Source: Thiobacillus sp.
Lineage (GTDB): Bacteria; Pseudomonadota; Gammaproteobacteria; Burkholderiales; Thiobacillaceae
DNA length: 33,084 bases
Assembly (NCBI GenBank): GCA_019911765.1
Contig: JAIOJU010000088.1
Span: forward strand, 1 to 33,084
Reading direction: 5' to 3'
Shown: in pieces, positions 6,353 through 13,858 of the stretch
How positions within the stretch are numbered: position 1 is the first letter of the stretch
Layout of the letters: each line of letters opens with the position of its first letter
Position numbers and translations under genes: made by a program
Notes under the pieces: generated by a model
Database searches by the model: none
The model's input: only the letters and a program-made list of their open reading frames with translations
What the model was told of the DNA's origin: nothing

Positions 6353-6688
6353 ATGCCCATGGTGGATATCGCAGGTAAGGATTACGAAGTCGATGAAGAA
6401 GGTTATCTGATCGACCTGTCGCAATGGAACGAAGATGTCGCCAAATATATGGCGGTCGAAGAGAAGGTCGAACTGACCGACAGCCACTGGGAAGTGGTCA
6501 ACTTTCTGCGTGAATACTACGCCGAATATCAGATTGCACCCGCTGTGCGCGTGCTGACCAAGGCCATTGGCAAGAAGCTTGGTCCCGATAAAGGCAACAA
6601 CAAGTACCTGTACGAGTTGTTCCCCTACGGCCCCGCCAAGCAGGCATGTAAGATTGCCGGCCTGCCCAAGCCGACTGGCTGTATCTAA
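6353..6688 (+). CDS. dsrC: DsrC, sulfur-carrier substrate of DsrAB and DsrK
   Basis: DsrC carries sulfur between DsrEFH, DsrAB and the membrane complex. The 111-residue product ends in the mobile arm KQACKIAGLPKPTGCI, with Cys99 (inner) and penultimate Cys110 separated by ten residues, exactly the functional DsrC pattern. The loop GPDKGNNKYLYELFP is also typical. An AAAGGAG site lies before the ATG. A GC-rich stem-loop follows its stop codon. Contrast with the paralogue at 1101-1433, which lacks the terminal cysteine. Confidence 0.98.
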   Translation: MPMVDIAGKDYEVDEEGYLIDLSQWNEDVAKYMAVEEKVELTDSHWEVVNFLREYYAEYQIAPAVRVLTKAIGKKLGPDKGNNKYLYELFPYGPAKQACKIAGLPKPTGCI

Positions 6689-6706
6689 GCCATCAGGTTT
6701 TCGGGT

Positions 6707-6730
6707 CGCCCCGGTGAAATTGCCGGGGCG
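6707..6730 (+). terminator. Stem-loop after dsrC (possible attenuator)
   Basis: CGCCCCGG (6707-6714) pairs perfectly with CCGGGGCG (6723-6730) around an 8-nt loop, followed by GCTTTGATT. It begins 19 nt after the dsrC stop in the 145-nt dsrC-dsrM gap. A partial terminator or 3' stabiliser here would raise dsrC transcript relative to dsrM and later genes, matching the known high demand for DsrC. The weak T-tract argues against complete termination. Confidence 0.6.
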
Positions 6731-6833
6731 GCTTTGATTCAGCGGTGTGTTTCCAAATCGAATGCCTGCCTGAGATGGTTCGCAAGGCGGCGGCGTTTAA
6801 TTTGAAAACAGACACGTAGTTAGGGGATAGGGA

Positions 6834-7568
6834 TTGTCTACATTGACGATGGTTTACGCCGGGATGTTCTACGTTGCGGCCTTGGTGCTGGTGATCGGGC
6901 TGGCATTCAAGGTGCTCGACTATAGCCGCACGCCTGCACCGTTGAAGATTCCGACTACACCTGCGCCGACAACGCGCAGTGGGGTTATGTATCGCATGGC
7001 CAAGGAAGTGGTGGTATTCGAATCGCTGTTCAAGTCCAACAAGTGGATCTGGGTATTCGGCTGGCTGTTTCACTTTGGCATGTTTCTGGTGCTTGCACGT
7101 CATCTGCGCTATTTCACCGAGCCGGTGTGGCTGTGGGTCAACATTATTCAACCATTTGGCAAATATGCCAGCCTCATGATGGTGATCGGCCTGGCTGGAT
7201 TGCTCGCGCGTCGTTTCCTGGTTGATCGCGTGCGCTATATCTCCACGCCGTCCGATATTCTGATGCTGGTGCTGCTGATCGCTATTGGACTAAGCGGCAT
7301 GATGATGACCTTTGTCGTGCATACCGACATTGTTTCGCTGAAGGCTTTCTTCATGGGGCTGATGTATCTGGATATCCAGCCTTTGCCGCAAGACCCCATT
7401 TTGATGGTGCATCTTGCGCTGGTGGCGTTGTTGATGCTGATTTTTCCGATCAGCAAGTTGCTGCATGCACCGGGCGTGTTCTTCAGCCCTACGCGTAACC
7501 AGGTTGATAATCCGCGCGAACAACGCCACTTGGCGAAGTGGGCCGCACGACTTGATCAGAAGAACTGA
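6834..7568 (+). CDS. dsrM: DsrM, membrane cytochrome b subunit
   Basis: DsrM is the di-heme b membrane subunit (NarI-like) of DsrMKJOP, exchanging electrons with quinone and DsrK. The 244-residue product has about five hydrophobic spans (for example MFYVAALVLVIGLAFKVLDY, WIWVFGWLFHFGMFLVLA, ILMLVLLIAIGLSGMMMTFV, MVHLALVALLMLIF) with histidines placed in them as heme ligands. The start is probably TTG at 6834, because AGGGG lies 7 nt before it; the ATG at 6849 is the alternative and would shorten the protein by five residues. Confidence 0.95.
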   Translation: MSTLTMVYAGMFYVAALVLVIGLAFKVLDYSRTPAPLKIPTTPAPTTRSGVMYRMAKEVVVFESLFKSNKWIWVFGWLFHFGMFLVLARHLRYFTEPVWLWVNIIQPFGKYASLMMVIGLAGLLARRFLVDRVRYISTPSDILMLVLLIAIGLSGMMMTFVVHTDIVSLKAFFMGLMYLDIQPLPQDPILMVHLALVALLMLIFPISKLLHAPGVFFSPTRNQVDNPREQRHLAKWAARLDQKN

Positions 7569-7617
7569 TCGCCTGGCGTTAAGTAACGATAAATAAGCAC
7601 GGACAAAGGACTTACAA

Positions 7618-9150
7618 GTGGCCGCTCCAGTATTTGATGTTCCGGAAATCAAGGACGAAATCGAAGTTCCCAAGTTGCAGGAAGGCGCGATGGCGCACAT
7701 CAAAACCTTTCCTGCGCCCAAGGCTACCCAGGACTTCATGGGCTATCCGCATGAGCTGGGCGAGGACTGGAAAGAGCGTGCTATCGACAAGATGGGTGAT
7801 TTGCTGGGCAAATACCGCTCGCTGAAAGTCTTTCTGGATGCATGCGTTCACTGCGGTGCGTGTACCGACAAATGCCACTACTATCTGGGCACATCCGATC
7901 CGAAAAACATGCCGGTGGCCCGTCAGGACCTGATGCGCCAGGTTTACCGCCGCTACTTCACGACGGCGGGCAAGCTGTTCCCCAAACTGGTGGGTGCCAA
8001 GGACCTGACCCAGGATATCCTGGGTGACTGGTACAACTACTACCATCAGTGCTCGGAATGCCGTCGCTGCTCGGTATTCTGCCCATACGGCATCGATACG
8101 GCCGAGATCACCATGGCCGGCCGTGAAATTCTGAACCATGTCGGCATGGGGCAAAAATACTCAAACGATATTCTGGGCAAGGTCCAGAAGATCGGAAACA
8201 ACCTCGGCCTGCCCGGCCCCGCGTTGTTGGACACCCTTGAAGGTCTGGAGGAGGATGTCGAAGCGGATACCGGCGTAGCGGTCAAACTGCCGCTGGATGT
8301 CGTTGGCGCAGAAGTGCTCTTGATTACGCCGTCCGCGGACTTCTTTTCCGAACCGCACGTGGAATCGCTGGTGGGCTATGCCAAGGTGTTTCATGCAGCG
8401 GGCATCAGCTGGACCCTGTCGTCTTATGCGTCTGAGGCGGGCAATTTCGGCCTGTTCAACGGCAATTACGAAACCATGCGCAATGTCGCCATGCGGATTC
8501 GTGACGAGGCGCTCCGATTGGGTGCCAAGCGTATTGTGGTCGGTGAATGTGGCCATGCCTGGCGCGTTGCCTACAGCTTCTGGAATACGCTGACTGGAAT
8601 CGGTTATGGCGGCAATGATCCTTTCTCGATTGAGCTGCAGAAACAGCTTGACCCGGCCTATCCGCAGCCACAGCACATCTGTGAATTGACGAATGACCTG
8701 ATCAAGTCCGGCAAGATCAAGGTCGATCCCTCTGCCAATGACGATCTGGTGGTTACCTTTCACGACTCGTGCAACGTTGCGCGCGGCTCCCGCATGGGTA
8801 CCGAGCCGGGTGGGCAGTTCACCATTCCTCGCGAATTGATCAAGTCGGTCGTGAATAATTTCCACGACATGGCGGACGAAACGATAGGCGAGGCCACCTT
8901 CTGCTGCGGCGGCGGCGGGGGTGTATTGACCGACGACTTGCTGGAAGTCCGCGTCAAGGGTGCTTTGCCTCGCGTGACGGCGCTTAATAATGTAGTCAAG
9001 GAACAGCAAGTCAATTTCCTGGCTTTGATCTGCGCCATTTGCAAGGCGCAGTTCACCAAGGTTTTGCCCAGGTATGGCTTCGACATGAGCATGGTGGGCG
9101 GAGTACATCAATTGGTCAGCAAGGCAATCAAGCTGGACACCAATCCATAA
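7618..9150 (+). CDS. dsrK: DsrK, HdrD-like iron-sulfur subunit
   Basis: DsrK is the cytoplasmic catalytic face of DsrMKJOP and is thought to act on the DsrC trisulfide/disulfide. The 510-residue protein has two [4Fe-4S] motifs at Cys76/79/82/86 (CVHCGACTDKC) and Cys145/148/151/155 (CSECRRCSVFC). CCG-domain cysteines include Cys385, Cys429-Cys430 (FCCGGGGG) and Cys472/Cys475 (CAICK), as in the HdrD noncubane cluster. Start is GTG at 7618 with AAAGGA upstream. It lies 49 nt after dsrM. Confidence 0.97.
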   Translation: MAAPVFDVPEIKDEIEVPKLQEGAMAHIKTFPAPKATQDFMGYPHELGEDWKERAIDKMGDLLGKYRSLKVFLDACVHCGACTDKCHYYLGTSDPKNMPVARQDLMRQVYRRYFTTAGKLFPKLVGAKDLTQDILGDWYNYYHQCSECRRCSVFCPYGIDTAEITMAGREILNHVGMGQKYSNDILGKVQKIGNNLGLPGPALLDTLEGLEEDVEADTGVAVKLPLDVVGAEVLLITPSADFFSEPHVESLVGYAKVFHAAGISWTLSSYASEAGNFGLFNGNYETMRNVAMRIRDEALRLGAKRIVVGECGHAWRVAYSFWNTLTGIGYGGNDPFSIELQKQLDPAYPQPQHICELTNDLIKSGKIKVDPSANDDLVVTFHDSCNVARGSRMGTEPGGQFTIPRELIKSVVNNFHDMADETIGEATFCCGGGGGVLTDDLLEVRVKGALPRVTALNNVVKEQQVNFLALICAICKAQFTKVLPRYGFDMSMVGGVHQLVSKAIKLDTNP

Positions 9151-9204
9151 GCAACTGATTGCGATTTATCTATCTTTAGTTACGTAGGCGTTAGGAGAAC
9201 CAAC

Positions 9205-11166
9205 ATGGCTGTCACGACGAACAAAGCAAAATCCGAAGGCGTTCAATGGCGTCGTTATAAGGATGGCGAGACCGAGAGCAATTTCCGGTCCTCGCAGGAC
9301 AAGATTTTCCAGGCTGGCTGGACGCACAAGTGCCCGGAGTACATGCTGTCCACGCCGCCTTGCCAGGGTTCGTGCCCGGCCGGTGAAGACATTCGCGGTT
9401 ACCTCAACATCGTACGTGGTATCGAAAAGCCGCCCGCAGGCGTGACCTGGCAGGAATATGCCTTCCGCCGCATCACCGAAGCCAACCCCTTCCCGGGCGT
9501 GATGGGCCGCGTTTGCCCCGCGCCGTGTGAATCCGGTTGTAACCGCAACATGGTTGAAGACCATGTCGGCATCAATTCCGTCGAGCATTTCGTTGGCGAC
9601 TGGGGCATTGAAAACAACATGGCCTACACGTCCACGGCAGCCGAAACCGGTAAGAAAGTGGCCGTGATTGGCGCCGGCCCTGCTGGTCTGGCTGCGGCTT
9701 ACCAGCTGCGCCTGCGTGGCCATGGCGTCACCATTTTCGACGAGCACGAAGAACTTGGCGGCATGATGCGCTACGGCATTCCCGGTTTCCGTACCCCGCG
9801 TGAAATGCTCGATGCTGAAATCAAGCGCATCATCGATCTGGGCGTTGAAACGCGCCTGAAGACCCGTATCGGCTCCGACATCAGCTTTGAGCAGATCGAC
9901 AAGGATTACGATGCCATTTTCATGGCTATGGGTGCCCAGGCTGGCCGTCCGCTGCCGGTTCCCGGTGCTGAAGCCCCGAACTGCGTGACTGCGGTCGCAT
10001 TCCTGCGCGCATTTAACGAAGGCCGCCTGCAGCACGTCGGCAACCGCGTAGTCGTCATCGGCGGTGGCGACACCTCGATCGACGTGGCAACCGTTGCCCG
10101 TCGTCTCGGTAACATCACCAAGACAGGGACTGCAGACGATCGTCCGGAAGCCGTGATCGCCGGTCACATGGCGCATGACGTGGCCTCGATCTCCGCTCGT
10201 GGCGGCGCTGAAGTCGTGCTGGTATCACGTGCCACCATGGACAAGATGGCTGCCAACAAGCATGAAATCGAGCATGCACTGCAGGAAGGCATTGAAATCA
10301 TCGGTGGTGTGACCCCGGTTGCCGTGGTCGTTGATGCCAACGGCCGTGCAACTGCACTCCGCGTGGCTGACTTCGTGATGGAAGGCAAGGAAACCAAGAT
10401 TGTCGAGGGCACCGAGCGTGATATCGAGGGCGATCTGATCGTGTCGGCAATTGGCCAGGGTGTCGATTTCACCGGTCTGGAGCAGTTCAACAACAACAAT
10501 GGCCTGATGAAGGCTGACAAGAACTACCGCTTCCCCGGCAGCGAAAAGATTTTCGTTGGTGGCGACGTGCTGCGGCCGCACCTGCTGACCACTGCCATCG
10601 GCCATGCTTCTATCGCGGTCGAAGGCATCGATGCTTTCCTGAAAGGGAAGAAAGAGCTGGATCGCCGTCCGAAAGTGGACGTGCATCACTTCGATCAGAT
10701 CCGCAAGTGGCTTGAAACGGGCCATGAATATCACGAGATCCATGGCCAGGACTGGGGCACGTCAGAGCGCAAGGACCTGCTGCACAACTTTGAAGACCGC
10801 TCGAACCGGCACATCATTCCGCATAACGACCTTTTCCTGGGCCACTTCCCCAACGTTCCGCGTCACATCCGTGAAGTGACCACGCTGGACAAGGAAGGCG
10901 CACTGGGCAACTTCGAAGAGCGTCTGCATGCGCTGTCCGACAAGGATGTCGTCGACGAAGCCAAGCGCTGCATGTCCTGCGGCCAGTGTTTCGAGTGCGA
11001 CAACTGCGTGGTCTATTGCCCGCAGGTTGCCGTGTTCAAGGTGAAGAAGAAGGACAACCCCACCGTGGGTCGTTACGTCGACACCGACTACACCAAGTGT
11101 ATCGGCTGCCATATTTGTGCAGACGTCTGCCCGACCGGCTACATCATCATGGGTATGGGTGACTAA
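9205..11166 (+). CDS. dsrL: DsrL, NAD(P)H-linked iron-sulfur flavoprotein
   Basis: DsrL resembles the small subunit of glutamate synthase (GltD) and couples DsrAB to NAD(P)+ in sulfur oxidisers. The 653-residue product has an N-terminal cysteine domain (Cys43, 53, 57, 104, 108, 112) and the FAD Rossmann motif GAGPAG at 156-161. A second nucleotide-binding motif, VVVIGGGDTS, is near 281-290. A C-terminal ferredoxin part carries CMSCGQCFECDNCVVYC and CIGCHICADVC. An AGGAG site precedes the ATG. Its place between dsrK and dsrJ is the standard order of the purple sulfur bacterial operon. Confidence 0.97.
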   Translation: MAVTTNKAKSEGVQWRRYKDGETESNFRSSQDKIFQAGWTHKCPEYMLSTPPCQGSCPAGEDIRGYLNIVRGIEKPPAGVTWQEYAFRRITEANPFPGVMGRVCPAPCESGCNRNMVEDHVGINSVEHFVGDWGIENNMAYTSTAAETGKKVAVIGAGPAGLAAAYQLRLRGHGVTIFDEHEELGGMMRYGIPGFRTPREMLDAEIKRIIDLGVETRLKTRIGSDISFEQIDKDYDAIFMAMGAQAGRPLPVPGAEAPNCVTAVAFLRAFNEGRLQHVGNRVVVIGGGDTSIDVATVARRLGNITKTGTADDRPEAVIAGHMAHDVASISARGGAEVVLVSRATMDKMAANKHEIEHALQEGIEIIGGVTPVAVVVDANGRATALRVADFVMEGKETKIVEGTERDIEGDLIVSAIGQGVDFTGLEQFNNNNGLMKADKNYRFPGSEKIFVGGDVLRPHLLTTAIGHASIAVEGIDAFLKGKKELDRRPKVDVHHFDQIRKWLETGHEYHEIHGQDWGTSERKDLLHNFEDRSNRHIIPHNDLFLGHFPNVPRHIREVTTLDKEGALGNFEERLHALSDKDVVDEAKRCMSCGQCFECDNCVVYCPQVAVFKVKKKDNPTVGRYVDTDYTKCIGCHICADVCPTGYIIMGMGD

Positions 11167-11169
11167 ATC

Positions 11170-11667
11170 GTGACTGGCAAGCTGAAACGTCTTCTTGCTT
11201 TGGGTGCGGTTGTGTTGACAACCGCAACCCTGGCATGGGCCGGGTCTGATACCCAGCCCAAGGCCAGCGGTGCGCCCAAGCCGGTCATCACAAAATCTGT
11301 CAAGGCTGAGCAGTGTGTAGAAGATACTGCTTACATGCGACGCAATCACATGAAGGTGCTCGATGGCCACCGTGACAAGACGGTGATCGAAGGTATCCGC
11401 ACCAAGAAGCACAGTCTCAAGGAATGCATCAACTGTCATGCCAGTGAAAAAACTGGCAGTGTTGCTGCAGCTAAAGACGATTTCTGTGTGAGTTGCCACA
11501 GTTATGCGGCGGTAAAGATCGACTGTTTCGAATGCCATTCCACCAAGCCGAAAGGCTCGATGGCCATGCATCCGCTGAACGCTGAAACAGCGCACTTGAA
11601 ACATGCGTTGGCTGTCAACGCCGATGTAAAGGTGAGTGCTGAAGAGATGGCAAAGGTTGCCCAATGA
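11170..11667 (+). CDS. dsrJ: DsrJ, periplasmic triheme cytochrome c
   Basis: DsrJ is the periplasmic c-type cytochrome of DsrMKJOP. The 165-residue product starts at GTG 11170, just after the dsrL stop. It has an N-terminal hydrophobic segment (residues 5-24, signal or anchor) and three heme-binding motifs: CINCH (86-90), CVSCH (106-110) and CFECH (119-123). Cys49 is a candidate for the unusual distal cysteine ligand known for one DsrJ heme. Its stop overlaps the dsrO start as ATGA. Confidence 0.96.
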   Translation: MTGKLKRLLALGAVVLTTATLAWAGSDTQPKASGAPKPVITKSVKAEQCVEDTAYMRRNHMKVLDGHRDKTVIEGIRTKKHSLKECINCHASEKTGSVAAAKDDFCVSCHSYAAVKIDCFECHSTKPKGSMAMHPLNAETAHLKHALAVNADVKVSAEEMAKVAQ

Positions 11668-12440
11668 GCGAACACGATACGAAGTCTGAAAAAGAGCCCA
11701 ATTCGCCTGAACGCCGCCGTTTTATTGGTGCAGCCACGGCTGCAGCAGGTTTGGCGATTGCACCGGGCGTGATGTTGTACGAAGTGGCGCATGGCCGTCC
11801 GGAAGAACAGGCTGCCAGCAGCGCGGTGCGCTGGGGCATGCTGGTCGATGCGACACAATGCGCAACCGGTTGCGATGATTGTGTGTCGGCCTGTAGTACC
11901 GAAAACGGCTGGACGCCTGTGGCTGAAAGCAGGCACCCCAAACAGGCACCGCAGTGGATCCGCAAGCTGGAACTGCAGGACCCGCTGACGCAGATGGAAA
12001 CCAACCTGCCGATGATGTGCCAGCATTGCGCAGATGCGCCTTGCGTGGATGTCTGTCCGACGGGCGCATCGTTCAAACGTGCCGATGGCATTGTGCTGGT
12101 TAACCGCCACACCTGCATTGGCTGCCGTTATTGCATGATGGCATGCCCCTACAAGGCGCGCTCGCTGGTGCATGAGTCGCTGAATGATACTCAGCTGGCC
12201 GATGTGCCGCGCGGCATGGGTTGTGTCGAAGCGTGCACCTTGTGCGTACAGAAAATCGATCGTGGCGATGGCAATACCGCGTGTGCCGAAGCGTGTACCG
12301 CTGCCGGCCACAATGCCTTGCTGTTCGGCGACATGAATGATCCTGAGAGCGAGATCTCCAAGCGCCTGCGCGAACTGCCGACCAAGCAGGTTCGTGCCGA
12401 CCTGAATCTCAATCTCGGCGTTCGCTATCACGGAATCTAA
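11664..12440 (+). CDS. dsrO: DsrO, periplasmic iron-sulfur subunit
   Basis: DsrO is the exported ferredoxin-like subunit that links DsrJ and DsrP. The 258-residue product has a twin-arginine signal (ERRRFIGAATAAAG, residues 16-29), consistent with export in folded form. It carries sets of cysteines for several [4Fe-4S] clusters: CATGCDDCVSAC, CQHCADAPCVDVC, CIGCRYCMMAC and CTLC...CAEAC. The ATGA overlap with dsrJ indicates translational coupling. Confidence 0.96.
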   Translation: MSEHDTKSEKEPNSPERRRFIGAATAAAGLAIAPGVMLYEVAHGRPEEQAASSAVRWGMLVDATQCATGCDDCVSACSTENGWTPVAESRHPKQAPQWIRKLELQDPLTQMETNLPMMCQHCADAPCVDVCPTGASFKRADGIVLVNRHTCIGCRYCMMACPYKARSLVHESLNDTQLADVPRGMGCVEACTLCVQKIDRGDGNTACAEACTAAGHNALLFGDMNDPESEISKRLRELPTKQVRADLNLNLGVRYHGI

Positions 12441-12446
12441 ATCAAC

Positions 12447-13649
12447 ATGGCAAGCATTACTTTCCGCGAAGTAGAAGGCAGCAGCCTGAAATACTGGATG
12501 CTGTTCGGGGTCCTCGGCCTGTTCGTGCTGTTTGGCGCACTGGCCTGGAATCATATGCACCACTACGGCCACGTTGTGACCGGCATGGACAACCAGATTG
12601 TCTGGGGCCTGCCGCACGTATTCGCGGTGTTCCTGATTGTGGCCGCGTCGGGTGCGCTGAACGTGGCCTCGATTGCATCGGTTTTCAACAAGCCGATGTA
12701 CAAACCCCTGGCGCCCCTGTCGGCCATCCTGGCGCTGGCCTTGATGCTGGGCGGCTTGCTGGTCCTGGTGCTTGATCTTGGCCGCTCCGACCGGCTGATC
12801 GTTGCCATGACGCATTTCAACTTCAAGTCGATGTTTACCTGGAACGTGTTCCTGTATTCGGGTTTCTTCGGTCTGGTGGGTGCGTACCTGTGGACGATGC
12901 TGGATCGCAACGTCAAGCCCTACTCCAAGACGGCGGGTACGGCTGCGTTTATCTGGCGCTTGATCCTGACGACCGGTACGGGATCCCTCTTTGGCTTTCT
13001 GATTGCGCGTGAGTTGTATGGCACAGCGATGCTGGCACCGATGTTCATCATCATGTCGTTTGCTTATGGCCTGGCCATTTACCTGATGGTCCTGGCCGCA
13101 GCGTACAGCTGGACCGGGCGCACCTTGGGAGACGCAGTCATGATGCGGCTGAAAAGCCTGCTGGCCGTCTTTGTGGCAGCAGTGTTGTACTTTGTTGTCG
13201 TGCACCATATGACCAACCTGTACTTCACCAAGTACCATGCGGTTGAGGCCTTTATTTTGCGCGACGGTGGAATCTTCACCACGCTGTTCTGGGTGGGGCA
13301 GATCCTCATCGGTTGCGTCGCACCGCTGGTGATTTTGCTGAGCAGCCTGGGCAAACAGCGCACATGGATCATGATTGCCTGCGTGTTGATCGTTCTGGGC
13401 GGCATTGCACAGATGTACGTCACGATCATCGGTGCCCAGGCATTTCCGCTGGACATGTTCCCAGGGCTGAAAGAGACAAGCAGCTTCTTTGACGGCGAAG
13501 TGCACAGCTATGCACCCAGCGTGCCTGAGTTCTTCCTGGGCCTGGGTGGCGTAGCAATCGCACTACTGGTGACAACTTTTGCGGTGAAGTTGCTGCGCCT
13601 GCTGCCAGCCAGCCTGGACGACGCGACGGTCGCCAAACTGGAACATTGA
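12447..13649 (+). CDS. dsrP: DsrP, NrfD-family quinone-interacting membrane subunit
   Basis: DsrP is the polytopic NrfD/PsrC-like membrane protein of the complex, exchanging electrons with quinone. The 400-residue product has roughly ten hydrophobic spans (for example YWMLFGVLGLFVLFGALAW, LAVFVAAVLYFVVVHHM, GLGGVAIALLVTTFAVKLL), the usual number for the family. It starts 6 nt after dsrO. A perfect stem-loop follows its stop codon, marking the end of the structural block of the operon. Confidence 0.95.
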   Translation: MASITFREVEGSSLKYWMLFGVLGLFVLFGALAWNHMHHYGHVVTGMDNQIVWGLPHVFAVFLIVAASGALNVASIASVFNKPMYKPLAPLSAILALALMLGGLLVLVLDLGRSDRLIVAMTHFNFKSMFTWNVFLYSGFFGLVGAYLWTMLDRNVKPYSKTAGTAAFIWRLILTTGTGSLFGFLIARELYGTAMLAPMFIIMSFAYGLAIYLMVLAAAYSWTGRTLGDAVMMRLKSLLAVFVAAVLYFVVVHHMTNLYFTKYHAVEAFILRDGGIFTTLFWVGQILIGCVAPLVILLSSLGKQRTWIMIACVLIVLGGIAQMYVTIIGAQAFPLDMFPGLKETSSFFDGEVHSYAPSVPEFFLGLGGVAIALLVTTFAVKLLRLLPASLDDATVAKLEH

Positions 13650-13656
13650 TGCATAA

Positions 13657-13680
13657 CCTGCCAGGCGCCTGCCTGGCAGG
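13657..13680 (+). terminator. Perfect 10-bp hairpin after dsrP
   Basis: CCTGCCAGGC (13657-13666) pairs perfectly with GCCTGGCAGG (13671-13680) around loop GCCT, 7 nt after the dsrP stop. No T-run follows, so it is either an incomplete terminator or an mRNA 3'-end protector separating dsrA-P from dsrN. It also overlaps the putative ribosome-binding site (AGGGGA) of the first mini-ORF. Confidence 0.6.
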
Positions 13681-13692
13681 GGATCGTTCGGC

Positions 13693-13788
13693 ATGAACCA
13701 GCAAGCCCCTTCGAACGACGCATCTAAACGTGGGGCTCAAATGTCCCACAAGGGGACCCCGACTTTCTGTGAGGTTAAAACCCCATGA
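13693..13788 (+). CDS. Putative leader peptide 1 (31 aa), coupled to the next mini-ORF
   Basis: An ATG at 13693, with AGGGGA 9 nt before it, opens a 31-codon frame ending KGTPTFCEVKTP. An internal in-frame ATG at 13741 would give a 15-residue version. Its stop codon TGA overlaps the ATG of the second mini-ORF as ATGA (13785-13788), the standard geometry for translational coupling. The C-terminal motif PTF(C)E recurs as PTFYE in the second mini-ORF because of the tandem repeat. No family is recognised. It may be a translated leader or a by-product of the duplication. Confidence 0.4.
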   Translation: MNQQAPSNDASKRGAQMSHKGTPTFCEVKTP

Positions 13789-13858
13789 AAAGTCGTATGC
13801 CCGACAAGCGGACTCCGACTTTCTATGAGGATGAATCCTCATGAAAGATCGTATGCCC
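13741..13858 (+). repeat. 56-nt tandem duplication spanning the dsrN start
   Basis: Bases 13741-13802 align with 13797-13858 at an offset of 56 nt with 51 of 62 identical by my count. Each unit contains an ATG, the GACTTTCT-TGAGG ribosome-binding segment and an ATGAAA start. Because 56 is not a multiple of three, each copy shifts the frame, ending one mini-ORF and starting the next. The second copy runs into the first codons of dsrN. Confidence 0.8.
13785..13844 (+). CDS. Putative leader peptide 2 (19 aa), coupled to dsrN
   Basis: The frame runs from ATG 13785 (GAGG site at 13771-13774) through MKSRMPDKRTPTFYEDESS to a TGA that overlaps the dsrN ATG as ATGA (13841-13844). Its first residues MKSRMP mirror the dsrN start MKDRMP because they come from the duplicated unit. 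Translation of dsrN may therefore depend on ribosomes arriving from this mini-ORF. Whether the peptide itself matters is unknown. Confidence 0.4.
   Translation: MKSRMPDKRTPTFYEDESS

Noticed and set aside
11502-13505. Long open frame on the minus strand (667 codons)
   Set aside because: It lies wholly opposite dsrJ, dsrO and dsrP, is rich in His, Gln and Arg, and has no family-like motif.
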